Source of the DNA: Malus domestica
Lineage: Eukaryota; Streptophyta; Magnoliopsida; Rosales; Rosaceae
DNA: 64,000 bases
Assembly (NCBI RefSeq): GCF_042453785.1
Contig: NC_091677.1
Location: 4,497,501 to 4,561,500 of the forward strand
Direction of reading: 5' to 3'
In this document: piece after piece, positions 35,395 to 47,400 of the stretch
How the letters are laid out: every line of letters begins with the position of its first letter
Numbering within the stretch: position 1 is the first letter of the stretch
Translations under genes and position numbers: made by a program
Notes under the pieces: generated by a model
What the model was told of the DNA's origin: nothing
The model's input: only the letters and a program-made list of their open reading frames with translations
Databases searched by the model: none

Positions 35395-35875
35395 TGTAAG
35401 ATTGTGAATGACAATGAATGTTGTATTGGATCATTTTGTTGTAAGCAAGTTGTTAGCAACCAAAGTGATCCGATAGTCCTAACATAATAAGGATTATGGA
35501 GTCTTATCCCTTGCAATTAACCTAGAGGAAATCTGATAGATTTTATTACGAAGATGTAGAATCATGGTGGGACTTAAACACTAGAGAGATAGGGTCAATC
35601 TTCACAGCCAATGATAGGTCGGCTGTGTTAAAAACCCTAACGATATAAATACCACGGTTAAGTCCCTACTTCCATACGCTTGTACTCTTAATCACGCCAA
35701 AACCTATTCACGGTAGAGAGACATTTTGAAGTACTGGAAGTAGAAGATAACCTATGAACTCAAGCCACCATGTCCCCAATCGGTACAAGTTAGTGTCATT
35801 CATCTCCTTCTTGTCATTATCATGATGCATGTTAAATTGTGATCCTAGAACCATGTTGTATTAGTCCACCTTACA
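35395..35875 (+). repeat. Right LTR of the LARD-like element
   Basis: 481 bp, TG...CA ends, about 96-97 percent identical by eye to the left LTR, with one 12-bp and one 6-bp length difference. Confidence 0.93.
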
Positions 35876-35885
35876 AAGTCATCTA

Positions 35886-37090
35886 TCATTTCTTCCAATC
35901 GACAAAACTATTCAAATTTTTGTTTGAGACGCCACCTTCTTCGACACTCCTTTTTCTTGATATCCAAAGCCCTTGGTCTTATTCCGTCATCCCCTAGCAG
36001 TTGCTCCACCTTGTTTCTAACCATAAGTTGAAACACATTCTTCTGCAGAGCCTTACTGCCAAGGCATGCCCACACAAACTTTGATGTGTTCATGCCAAGC
36101 ATTTCTGGTGGTAATTTAATTACTTGTTTCTTTGTGGGAGTTCCTACAAATACAAGTCACAGTTGAAGGTTTCAATACAAGCACTATTATACTTTACACT
36201 AATCTAAACTGCAGCAAAGGGGATCCGAACTTGGGTGCATGGAGAGAGCACATTCGCTCTAGCCGATGTGGCTACGCCCACGTCTACAAGTCATAATTGA
36301 AGTTGGTCATGGTAAAGAGCTTTCATTTGTTTGCTACATTTAATGGTATATTCCTTGCAGACGTGGAAGAGCGGATGTTGCTCCCAACATCCACAAAACA
36401 TGCTTCCAAAGTCCAAAAGCAAACCTACTTTTGCTTTTCCTTTGTAGCACTCCACATGGTTGAGAGAAAATGGTTGCCAACTCATAATTATATGAGCCAA
36501 ACACAACACTACGCTCCGGAGTTTGAACTTTGAATCCCTTCTCTGTCGTTAAAAAGAAAAAAAAGATATATTTCATAATTTTCATCTGCTAGTGTTCCAT
36601 TATATTGTCCTGCAGTTGACTATGAAAATTTAGACATAAGAAAGTGTTACTACTCACCATCATTCGCAACAATCCCTCATCAATCAGCTTTGGGATGCTA
36701 AATCCAAGCACCAAGAGTGCAGCTGCTGCCGGGCAGACGGCAGCGTGCTTGATCACCTTCTACTTGGAAATTTCCAGGGCCCATCCAAGACTCTGATCAG
36801 CAAGAACACAAGTGATCTGATTCCCATTTCCTCCATTAATCTGCTCGATAAGCTCCTCGAATTTTCCAGGCGTAACCTGGGCGATTGCTGCAGAAAACTT
36901 GCCTGGTTTTGCCCTATCTTCCAAGGATTCTAACCCATCAGAAATAAACACATGATGAATTTTACTCCCTATGCTCTGTTCACAAAGTGAACTTGATACC
37001 GTGTTTTGCAAGGCATCTTGAAAGCTCAGACAAAGGAATTACATGCCCTTGTGCTGGATAAGGAATCACCAAAACATGTGGGTTGGCCAT
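35886..37090 (-). pseudogene. UGT83A-type pseudogene with internally deleted exon 2
   Basis: Exon 1 (36658-37090) starts ATG at 37090 with MANPHVLVIPYPAQGHVIPL (His16-type catalytic site) and keeps TPGKFEELIEQING and CVLADQSLGWALE. A frameshift lies just after HGIKFT, where the intact copies read VNTEFNH. Exon 2 (35886-36143) keeps LPPEMLGMNTSKFVWACLGS, LQKNVFQLMVRNK and then jumps directly to VEQLLGDDGIRPRA and the C-terminus, so more than half of the exon, including the whole PSPG box, is gone. The intron holds SINE-like sequences. The gene is a relative of 26132-27191, whose exon 1 is missing, and shows what the upstream part of that lineage looked like. It is non-functional. Confidence 0.9.
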
Positions 37091-38194
37091 TTCTCCTTTT
37101 GTTTTCTTGGCTAGGTTTTTTTTTTTAGCACAACGATATTCAAACTACTTTAATTTATAAGGAGAAATATTCGAACTTAGGTATAAGGAGATGGGAATAG
37201 TGACTTGATCAACTTGTCTAACTCATATATGTTTACGATGTTCAATCTCAAGTTTGTATCATTTTTAAAGAGAGGTTGGGCGTATAAGACCAAAAGGTCA
37301 AGAAGTTGCCTTGATATTAATTGGAATCAACTATTAAACTAATCCTAACCACCACGTTATGGCCTGTATTCCACACGATACGTCTTGGGTGCGATTCATG
37401 GCACATGTGAATCACACAATTGTGGTCAGGAGAGACTGAAATTCCTCTGTCAATCTTCCTGAGTGTCGTGGCTTCGAAATTCATTATTGTCCTTTATTTT
37501 GGTGTTATTTTCTGGTTTATATGCTTCATTGCTTTTTGAAACGGGCCTTGGGCCACATTTGTGAAAGTCTGGGCTGGTTCCTAGAAACTTTGGAAACTCT
37601 GGGCCTTGGGCCACTCCCCCCCCCATCTTCTGACTTTGACAAATGTCAAATTCAATAAAGAGAAAAATAGAATTTCTTTATTTCGAAAAATTTCAAATTT
37701 AGTCTTACTAACATTATTTATTGATTAATAATACGCCAAGGAATTAAACTACAGACCTGATGAAAAAAAAAATCATAATTAACTAGAACAAGGAAACCAA
37801 AACATTATGGTACAAGGAAATACAAAATCACGCAAACCTTGATCTTTCTTACAAATTTAAAAGTCAAACCTATCTTTTTCTAAAGAGCACTTGAGCGAGC
37901 AACGAATATACAAAACTAACTTGTTGCCCTTCCTTATGCCATAATTTGTTCTTGGACGCGTGCTTTCTTTGTATTTCTTTCTTGTCTAAGTATAATATCA
38001 TTTTTTTTAGTTAATTCACAATTTTAATTTTATAACTTTACCCAACGGAGTGTTTTAATGTTCCGAATTTCCTGTCCCAAAACCCTCTTCTCTGTTAGGA
38101 GTTTTGCAACGTTGTAGACCAAATACCAATTCAAATTAAGCTTTTGACTTAAAAATTTTGCAGTTAGTAAAATAATCATAATCCCCAAAACTGA
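37091..38194. other. Intergenic stretch, no gene seen
   Basis: AT-rich DNA upstream of the UGT pseudogene and downstream of the TFIIB-like fragment. I see a C run at 37616-37625 but no gene, RNA or clear mobile element. Confidence 0.55.
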
Positions 38195-38713
38195 CTAAAA
38201 GTGGAAATTAAGCCAAATATCCCAACATTCTAGTCCGATCAGTTTCTTGCTCTCATCGAACACATTCAAGCAGGAGTGGTGTGAAGTCTGTTGAAGTTCT
38301 CCGACTAGGAAGGCCAGAATATCCTTGTATGTGCTCCTAATTGTCCCCATCGCAACATCAGTTACTTGATGCACATCTTCAATAGTTTTGCCATTCGAAA
38401 GACGTAGCGCTATCATGTACAAAATCGTTGCCACGACAGATGCCGGGCTTCTTCTTATGCCGAACTTCTTCAAATTCTTCAGAGTCTCCTCCACAGCGTT
38501 CCTATCTCGAATACTATTCATACCAAGATTTGAGCAATATCTCCCCCAAAGGTTCTCGTCGTCTGTAGCTTTGGAACCGATCTCTAGCTCTTTCTCCAAC
38601 AGTTTTACCATTTTGTTAATTTCTTTCCTAGAGGGTCCGTTGGGAGCCTTGGCGATTTCATTGGGTGTTTGCGAGTTATGGTTTTCCTGGCAAGCAAGAA
38701 AGAGACAAACGGC
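38195..38713 (-). pseudogene. TFIIB-like fragment (second cyclin repeat)
   Basis: The minus-strand frame reads LAVCLFLACQEN, PNEIAKAPNGPSRKEINKMVKLLEKELE, LWGRYCSNLGMN, KKFGIRRSPASVVATILYMIALRL and VTDVAMGTIRSTYKDI. This lines up with the end of the first and all of the second cyclin-like repeat of transcription factor IIB (family pattern: ACLYIACRQE, EICSVANG, FCSNLGM, RRSPISIAAA, GVAEGTIRNSYKD). The zinc ribbon, B-reader and most of repeat 1 are absent. The frame is closed by a stop just upstream (taa before LAVC), and I find no upstream exon with a usable junction within 1.5 kb. Without the N-terminal half it cannot recruit polymerase II, so I call it a truncated copy. It is unusually free of internal stops over 172 codons, so a transcribed variant paralogue is possible. 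Confidence 0.75.
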
Positions 38714-38716
38714 CAA

Positions 38717-40229
38717 TTATGTACTTCTTGTAAGAAGCACTTCAAGTAATTTTTTCAGATAACAAAAATATTTTTATTGAATCACCAATTGCTACATAAA
38801 AAGTGAAAGAAAAAAAATTGTTTCAAGAGATTTTTAATCGGGTCAAAAATAGTCTTTTAATAGCAGAACTAAGCGTAGGCTTGTGGCCGAACTAAATCAT
38901 GACTACATCCTTTGCACTCAAGTTTCAAAGAAAAAAAAAACACTTTCTTCCAAACGAATTAAGCTAGGCACAGAGTCAGAGACTCCCTCTTTTGCGCTTA
39001 AGTTTCAATAGAAACTCCTTTGTAGTTTAAATTAAAATATCAGTCGTGTTTGTAATTGTACGAGCAATATAGGGCTGACCTGGACCACACAAATGGTACA
39101 CAGTCAAAGGAATTAACCATCCGACATACATTCCATGAGCAATCTAGGGCTTGGTAATTCAGGTCCCACATTCCACGTGGCAGCAAGTCCCATGTCCTAA
39201 TCTAAACCCACGTGGAGAACAGAAAATGATGGTGAAATTTACAGTAAAAACACCAAATCCATGGTGTTGTCAGCAGTCAACATTTCTGTTGGGAAAGTGC
39301 CAAAAAATCCCACCAAATCCCAAGCTTCTTCGTACAAAACCAACCAATCAAGCAAGCAACCCCACAGAATTTTATCGTCATTTTCGCCAAAAATAAAAAA
39401 ATAAAACACTTTGGTGGATCATCAAGTGATTAGATTCTGATGATGCAGACAGACAGACAGACAACACAAGTACTTTTCAAGAGAACAACAAAAGACAAAC
39501 AAATGATTTTTAAAATCCCCATGAAGTTGGAAGCTTCGGCAACCTTTTCAGATAGATTTTCTGTGTTCCCCCACCGAAAATTCAAGGGCCAAATTATTAA
39601 TGTCAGAATAAAGAAAGATACTATCATTAATGTCAGAAAAAAAAAAGTTAAAATTACAACCAACTTTCATAATATTATTCAATTTTCCTAACTAACTTGG
39701 AACTGTTTTTCATCTTCAACATCTCAACTCTCTCTCCCGGTTCATCCAGCACAGCTTTATGCAGAAAAAGACCTGTGAAAACGGTGAAAAGAGCGGCGGA
39801 GGAAGAGAAAAAGAGAGGGAATACGACTGTGACAGTGCCCGTAGCTACCGGAGATTCTTGTATAAATTAGGTATGGCTAGATTAAAATCTAATTTTTGCA
39901 ACTTAGGGCAACTAAGAGACACATCCAACGACGATCCTCCTGCTACTTCAGGCACTCTACCTATTCTCCTCAGCAACTTCATCAAAATATACAAGAGAAC
40001 CATATGTACTTTCTCAAAAATGACAACAATAGGTGTTGGTTCAAAAATGAACGAGCCGCCTTTGTTACTTGGGGTCAACTTCCTGCATTCCATCTTTTTC
40101 AATCTTCTTTCTTCAATGCCAGCATATATGTCAGTAAAAGCGATCATAAACGAGTGCATGAGCGGGATATGGAATGCATATGGATGAAAAGGGGAGAGCA
40201 TTCAGGCGGGAGGAGCATTCAATTCAGAA
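38717..40229. other. 3' flank of the large minus-strand gene
   Basis: No independent gene is supported. The part next to 40230 is probably the 3'UTR of the minus-strand gene ending there; a minus-strand frame at 39845-40201 within it has no recognisable protein. A run of (CAGA) units lies near 39447-39462. Confidence 0.5.
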
Positions 40230-43200
40230 TCACAGTGAAAGACAATGAACCCCTTCTGGTAGATGTCTTGGCAGTGGCTGTCCAGTGACATATCGTTGGG
40301 GAAATGGTTTTGGTGCAGTTGGAACGGTACCGGATGAAGAAGAGATGCCGGACGTAGCTGCTTGGGGGATATGGAACCTGGCAAACCGGTTGATGACGGA
40401 AAATCTTTCCAACTCCTGGCATTCCAGTCTTAAGTCTAGAATTGATACCTTGTCTAACCTGCATCATTAAAAGATAGCATGATTCATGATACAAAAGAAA
40501 TTTAACTAAACGGCCGAAGACATAGCTACATATACCAAATGTGGTTATTCTGGCAGATTGACGAGGCATAGTTCTAAGGATTTATCCAATTTTCGCACAT
40601 TCAAAGGATGTAGTTCTGAATCCAAAAGCACCTTTTCTTTTTACCCTTAGAAATAGGGTAAGTACCTGACGTCTGACATAACTAAGATCTCTGACTATAC
40701 CAGAATTTGAAAAAAAAATGGTTGAGTACCCCTGTAAACTTCTAGCAGAGTTGCAGATCTGGTTATTAAGGAAAAAGCATGCACAACCGAGCCTTAGTCC
40801 AACTGCTTACGGTCAGTTACAAGAAACATTTTTCTACCATTCATTCCCAATGAAGACTTCATGAACAGAAAACTTTGGCATACCTCAGTAAGTCATTTTC
40901 CAGCTTCTTCGATCTATACGTGAACTCTTCCACAGCTTTTGACAAGTACTGCTGATCAATATTTTCAGAAACTTTAGGCTTTTCCGCAATCCTACAAAAC
41001 ATTTGCAGAGGAATTAATTCTTAGAAGGCTAAAACCTCAAACCATACAACTCGAAGCACTAGAACTTTTTATAAACTTCATATTTAAATCTCTCTCTGGC
41101 TCTCTCAAAAAACCATGAAAGGCAACTTACATATCACTGTCGTTCAGTGGCGCATGAATACTTTTTCTTTTGCTGCAGGTCAGGGTGCATGCATCTCCTA
41201 ATGATAATTTGGCAACAAAATATGCCACACTATCATAGTACAGCACAGCGTCTGCTGAGAGAATGGATGCTGGTGCAGGGCCGAGCAATTGCTGCAGAAA
41301 CTGTGTTGTGAAGATAAGCCTTCTCTTAGATCGAAGGATCGGACGTCCATCTTCAATCATTTCAAACTCATGTCCAACCTGCCATTAAAAATGAACAATA
41401 TATAAACACTTGGATCCAAATACCTGGGAAATGTTTTAAAGTGGAATGAATTGCATGGTGTGACCCATTTAACTAGAAGCTCACTTTCTCAATCAGCCGA
41501 TTGCATGCCAAGGCCCATTCTTGCTCTGCCATACTGCATAAACAAATGCAATTCAAAAGTTAATAAACAAGCAGAAACAACCCAAGGGTTGTGCGCTTCA
41601 ATGAACAAAGGAGTAACTCATCTTCTACACACCAAATTTGACATAAGAAAATAAATGGGGAGCAACAGTAAATACCTGACATCTTGAACCCTTTTGGAAC
41701 CTTGTGTCACTTTGTGCCATGGTAGAAGTTCTGATGTTTCAATTTTGCGTTTCTTTGGTCTCACAATACCCATACTTTCATCAATGGTATCTGAAGGTAA
41801 CACACAAGGATCTATGAAGGGTTCACTTGTTATCAAATTCGTCGCTGTACTTGGCCAGACTCTGTTGCTTTGACTAGCATTAGAAGCATCTATCTGTTCC
41901 ACAGAAGAATGTATGTTTAGGCTCTGAGAAGGCTTCATAAGTGAGAACTGCCCCGTAGCAGGCCTTGCATCATACATTGGTTGCATCTGCCCATTTCTGA
42001 AAGTCCCATACTGTTTAAACCAGTTTGATGCCATGCTTAGATTGGCCTGAGAAGTTTCACCATTATGAGATAGCACATTATTGCCAGTAGATTGGCTCTG
42101 AGAATCACTTTCACCAAATGCAACCATGCCTTGGGCTTGGAAAGCAGCTTGTGAAGAAGTTTTTACACTTGGACCTTCTCTTGCATCTGCCAGGAAACTT
42201 GGTGCATTGGAATTTCCAAGTGGTGATAACTTGTGAGTTGATGTAGAATTCAGTTCACCATCATTGTTATGACCATAAATTGACTGCTGTCCTTCCATAG
42301 CAGTTACCTGTTGTACATCCAGATCCCTCCTACTTGGATCGGCCTCTTCATTCTTCGTAGCCTGCACTTGGTGTAGCCGGGAGTAGTCATGATGAAATCC
42401 ATGTGAATGTTTTAAAGCATGGCCAAGAAATCCAAGATTTCTTGCAGAGGGAGCCAGGCCATTGTTGTTGCTATGTTGTATTCCACCAAGATCCTGCAGT
42501 TGCGAATGATTCAACAATGAACCAGAGGCAAAAGCACTAGGATCAGAGACATTCCTTACCCCTGTCTGTGAAGCATCAAGCATCCTCTCCTTCCCTTGCT
42601 GCTCTTGTGCAGAAATGAAGCCTTGTAAACTTGTAGTGGAATGGCCAAATTCAGAGGACCCATATCCACCATCCTGGGTATTCAGACCATTTAGCTCCTT
42701 CGAAGCCAACGAAGTAGTTTCCATGCCAGAAAGATGTTGCTGACTTGGGTTATTCGTCCATAAACTCTGTGGCTTCACTGATACTCCACCCCGTGCAGGC
42801 ATGCCTGACATAAAAGGAGGCTGAGAAACTGGAGCAGCTTCAAGAACAGGGAATTGTTGACCACCAGAGTTGACAAAAGACTGCTGAGAAGTATCTTGAG
42901 ATAGAGCAAGGTTGGAAGGTGGATGTCTTGCAGCAGAACCAGTTAATGTTGTCTGATTAGATGGACCAGGTACATTAAACAGATGTTGCGTTTGAAGTTG
43001 ATTCCTTGAAAATGTAGGACTGGATGTAATTTCTGCAATAGAGCTTCCATGCATATAAGATGTAGGGATGCTCGATTGTCCACCGATACTAAATTTATCA
43101 TCCCAACGGGATCTCGGTGATGATTCATGTGATTGGGGCAAAGATTGAGAAGGGGACGAAGTAGACCAGGTCTGATTTTTCTCTCTTAAACTAGAATCCA

Positions 43201-46200
43201 TTTGCATTTGATTGGAATTAGTAGCTGGTTGGATCATACCCTGAGAAGAGAAAAGAGTGTTTGAATTGGATTATTGGTGAGATGGAGAAGCAAATTTCAA
43301 AGCAAAACCTTGAGATGCAGAAGACTGATTGTAGATATGAGAACCAGAAGCTCCAGGAGTTTTTGCCTCAGTTACCTCAGATAATGGATTAAATCCAGAA
43401 GGGCCAAACTGTGCGATAGAACTATTCTCCTTCGACTGGTCAACCCTGCTAAGAAGATGAAGCATATTTTGACTGTTGCGGTTAAGCCATCCAAATATTC
43501 CACAAGAATATACAAAATAGACGAGAGTGAATGTACAATAAAATTATATTGGAACAACGCAATAGTAAATATGCTAACGAATGCGAATACGTAAGGTATA
43601 ATAAGGAAGGCTGCAGAGAGAATGTTTAATGTTCATTAGTATTCAAAAGAAAACTACCTTGTTTGTGCAGTCACACGCATGCCACTAGAATCCTCTGATT
43701 TCCAGTCATACAAGTTGTCCCTCTGGTAGCAATTTTGCTGCTGCTCATATGTTCCACCTTCCCTCCCATAAGAGTTATGCATAACACGAGAGCTGTCACT
43801 CATTTGACGCTGTTTTTCTCCAATGGCCTCATTATCCTCCTTGTTGCTAGATATAAAATGTTTCCCGTAATCAAGCTTATTATTATATTGGACTTGGTGA
43901 CTGGTTTCTTGATGGACATTAGTCATGTGTGAATTTTGCACGGAATGAAAGTTAAAAATATTTGAATTTTCTCTGTTCCTAAGAGTATCCTCTGAGCCCG
44001 ATTGTCCTTGCTCCAATTGTCCAGTTGGTCTGGAAAATGAAGTTACCCTGGAATCACCTCCCCTATTCCACATATGACTCTCAGAGTTCCTATTGTACGT
44101 GCCTTCGTGAATATCACCTGTCCAACAATCACCCACAATGTCAGGGAAACGTAAACAAGCTTCATTTCCATTACAGGGTCGAAAATGAACAATCTTACCT
44201 TCTGGTTTACTGCTTTGACTGGTCCATGTGCCGTCCAAACGCATATGTGGCTGAACCTGCTGAGGGTTACAATCCAACCACTCGCTAGAGTTTTTGGGAG
44301 ACTTCTGATTGGATTCATGAGATTCATCCTGGTGAATCCCTTCTTGATGCTCAGATGTGAATTGGATGTCTGGCTGCGGAAAGCCGGGGAAGCTAGAATT
44401 AACACTTGAGTCATTAAGCATGGGAAAAGGTTTTGAACTTAAGGAAGAGACACTCTGCAGATTGTTATCAGCCCAACTTCCTTGTTGGTTCTCATTGTCC
44501 ATGATGTTTGAAGGCTGATTACCAGTTGACAGCTCGGTATTCTGAAAAGTCAAACCACTCCACTCTTCTTGTTGGCCAGTATCACTACTAGAAGCTTCTG
44601 CTACAGCAGACTGCATAAGCGCACTCCAGCTTCCACTTTGGAGAGAAGGAAATGAACTTTCGAATGCATCTCCAAAGCCTCCAGCCCCAATATCACTGTG
44701 CTTTACCATAGAAGGATCCCAAGTACTATCATCCATGTTAAACAAAATCTTCTCTTCCATTGGATCAAGGGGAACCAAACTCTGTGAAGGGCCATGCTGC
44801 ATTGTTTTTTGCTGACAGGTTCCCAGCCAGCCAGCTTGATCTTGCTTTCCACTGAGTTCTTGAAGTGATGTATTTGTTTGCAAGGTATTCCCTAGCTGGA
44901 GGTTACCCAAAGGGGATCCACAATTTGAACCCTGAGTAATAACGTGTCCAAATACATTTTTTCCCTGAAAGTCTTGTCGGGATACGAAACCCCCTTGAGG
45001 TGAGCAAATCTGGTCCGGAGAAGCAGTCATACAATGATCACCTACAAAGGGGTTACTGAAGGCTGATGACTGCATAGCAGGCTTCTGCATTTGATCATTA
45101 GCCTTGGTCAACAAATTTTCAGAATCCTGAGACATCGCCGGGAGATGGTACTGATTCATAGTCCCTCTTCCACTAGCAACAGGAGTACCATATAAAGATA
45201 CATCAAACTGCTGAGAAGCAAGACCCATTGAGCTCAAAGTTTGACCTTGCTCTTGAGAAAAAATAACTCTATTAGAAACATTTTGTCCTGCTGGCGATCC
45301 ACCCCGCTGCATCCAATTCATAAACATTTGTGGCGTATCATTAACGGGTGTTCCATTGATTAGTGGTGAAAAATGAACCCCAGAACCCTGCTTATTGATT
45401 GCAGAGAGCTGATTTACTGCATTATGTTGCCTCACATCTCCGAACTGTTGCACTTGCTGCTGCCTCTGAAGTTCTTGCAGTTTCTTAAACATCAGGTGCT
45501 GCTGCAACATCTGCATGTCATTGTACCCAGACTGCTGCATTGAGTGAAGCTGTGGAATGCCTTGTTGTTGTCCCCTCACAAGTTGTTGCTGCCTTCCAAT
45601 GAAGTTAAACTCGCTGGAAGCTTCAGTAATTTCAGACCTTTCTGAATTGGTAGTCAAAGTGGGACTATCGCATGATGCATTTTCTTGCTCTGATTGAAGG
45701 ATAGATAAGCCTCTTGAGGTTAAAGTATGTGGAATGAAAACTGAGCTATCACCAAAAAACTGGCTTTCCTGCAAATCCTGCCGTCCAAGCATAAACCCAT
45801 TCGTCTCCAGAAGTTGGTTTCTAGACAATTCCGGTCTCTGAGACAACTGTGTATAGTTTTTATCAAACCTCAAGGACTCACCACCCCGTCCTCTCCCAGA
45901 ATCTGCAAATACCACAACAGATACATTAGGGCATTCAAAAACACAAACTTGGTATTTAATACATTACATTATGCAATTGTCCTGGGGGAAAATTCAAAGA
46001 TTTATCCACTAATTGGGAAACAGATTGCGAATTCCAATGCAGACATGACAATGAAAACACAGAACCTATAAAGCAATCAAGAAGACCATAAAAGGTGAAG
46101 CCACTTATACCTAGTTGCTGTACATTACTCTTCTCTCTTTGATTTCCCTGCCATTGATTATATATATGCGCAGGCCAATTACCGTCTGCAACTTGAGATT

Positions 46201-46264
46201 GACGGGAATAGCTGTCTAGCTCATAAAAATTATGGATCCTGCCTTCAATTTCGTTACCAGGCAT
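40230..46264 (-). CDS. Large Gln/Ser-rich disordered protein, 'dentin sialophosphoprotein-related' plant family; one in-frame TAA
   Basis: CDS complement(join(40230-40458, 40884-40991, 41131-41378, 41485-41533, 41676-43472, 43658-45902, 46111-46264)), 1610 codons including the stop. All introns are GT-AG and keep one frame. The start MPGNEIEGRIHNF matches the family start I remember (relatives of Arabidopsis AT5G07980). Most of the protein is low-complexity: a Gln-rich block (QQLVRGQQQG, LQELQRQQQVQQ) near residues 150-230, then long Ser/Asn/Gln-rich tracts. The conserved, folded-looking part is at the C-terminus: AEQEWALACNRLIEKVGHEFE, LRSKRRLIFTTQFLQQLLGP, KAVEEFTYRSKKLENDLLR, which probably forms helices and a short coiled coil. 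Codon 867 (43271-43273) is TAA where a Gln codon is expected, after FASPSHQ; see findings. Function is unknown to me; a nuclear role is a guess. Confidence 0.85.
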
Positions 46265-46615
46265 TAAATTCCCAGGCACCAAATTTTCTCAGCTAATTGT
46301 TTCTGTGAAAAATAGCTACGACTATATATGAGACCATTATGCATACGGCACCTTTATCCCGCCAATTCTGGGCACTCTCCAAATTGTCCTGCATATTTCA
46401 TTGGACAAATTGAGATGAGAAGTACTGACAGACAATTTGACAAAAGACCAAATAATAAATATTGAAAATTTAAACACGAAAACCTCGAAAATACAGTTAC
46501 ATCAGATTTCAAACTCAAGCCGGTCTCATTACGGAGAACCGCCAAAACAGTTTGCCAATTGGTACCCGCTACAACAAAGTTGCATGTGTCTTATTCGATT
46601 GCTTGCATAATAAAA

Positions 46616-46620
<5 letters not shown>

Positions 46621-46652
<32 letters not shown>
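46621..46652. repeat. (GA)16 microsatellite in leader intron
   Basis: Uninterrupted GA run on the plus strand (TC on the gene strand). Confidence 0.95.
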
Positions 46653-46654
<2 letters not shown>

Positions 46655-47310
46655 AAATTAGGGACTTGGATGTCCAGCTACAAGATTCAAACTTTCTTCA
46701 ACATCTGAAATGAAAACAGATTCGAACTTTTCGATATTCACAGTTTCTTTTCAGCACCCCAAATTTACGAATCTTATGAGAGTATGACAGCTAATATCAA
46801 AACATACGAAAGATAGCAAATTCAGCAGAAAATTATGTTAATGCGAACTCGGGATTTCAAAAACAAATCAAAGACTAAACACAAAGCACTTAAACTCTAT
46901 AATTAAGCAACAGAAACCCAAATTAAATCAAAACCAAGATTCAAACTTTCCACTCAAAAACCCTAAAAAAATCCAACAAAATCTTACCCAACAACCAATG
47001 GAACCTCAATTCTCCCAAAAATACTAAGAAACCACTTGAATTTAACAAATTCCCAGGTAATTTGACTAAAATTAGAAACAGAAGACCTTAACAGCTCCAA
47101 CTCTAATGTCTCATTCTTACAAGCTAAAGCAACAGAGTGTGAACTCAAAACCACAAACGAGCACAAAGCGGAGAGTTGGGAGCTCACAGTGTGATCCAAG
47201 CCAGGAGAACTAGGGTTCTTCAAAATCGCGGACAGTACGGCGTCGTTCTGCTTCTTTGCAGCTCCCAATTCACACAGCAGTTGCTTAAGCTCCAAAACGA
47301 CGTCGCAAAT

Positions 47311-47312
<2 letters not shown>

Positions 47313-47353
<41 letters not shown>
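47313..47353. repeat. (CT)20 tract at the 5' end of the minus-strand gene
   Basis: The plus-strand CT run is GA on the gene strand and lies where the transcript start or outer leader is expected. GA/CT tracts of this kind are common in plant core promoters and leaders. Confidence 0.9.
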
Positions 47354-47355
<2 letters not shown>

Positions 47356-47400
47356 GTACTGAAGTTTCTCTCTCTAGGACTGGAGGAGTGAGAAACCGAA

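Larger units (their letters stand above)
29698..35875 (+). mobile_element. Complete LARD-like LTR element without coding region
   Basis: Two LTRs (29698-30185 and 35395-35875) both run TGTAAGATTG...CCACCTTACA. They are flanked by a perfect 5-bp duplication AAGTC (29693-29697 and 35876-35880). A primer site tggtatcagagcc follows the left LTR and a purine tract (aagtgggaaaa) precedes the right LTR. The roughly 5.2-kb interior has no recognisable gag or pol, so it is a large non-autonomous (LARD-type) derivative that looks structurally whole. By eye I count about 16 substitutions between the LTRs over about 475 aligned bases, mostly transitions. That suggests an age of a few million years at most. 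It sits at the 3' end of a UGT pseudogene and contains a Mutator-type MITE. Confidence 0.92.
46265..47400 (-). promoter_or_regulatory. 5' leader and leader introns of the large minus-strand gene
   Basis: Upstream of the ATG at 46264, an acceptor (cacagaaacaattag) precedes the leader. A likely leader exon lies at about 46346-46388 (CAG|GACAATTTGG ... GATAAAG|GTGCCG on the minus strand), followed upstream by a long intron with a GA tract. The outer leader probably lies at 46984-47360, where an open frame of about 100 codons without ATG is seen. These are inferences from splice signals; there is no transcript evidence. Confidence 0.5.

Noticed and set aside
39759-40288. Plus-strand frames of 130-142 codons and minus-strand frame of 118 codons
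   Set aside because: They overlap the last exon and likely 3'UTR of the large minus-strand gene; neither shows a known motif.
44025-44414. Frames on both strands inside the large gene
   Set aside because: They are shadows of the 2.2-kb Gln/Ser-rich exon, whose continuous frame is supported by splicing phase.
46984-47295. 103-codon minus-strand frame upstream of the large gene as a separate gene
   Set aside because: It has no ATG, no recognisable domain, and lies where the leader is expected.
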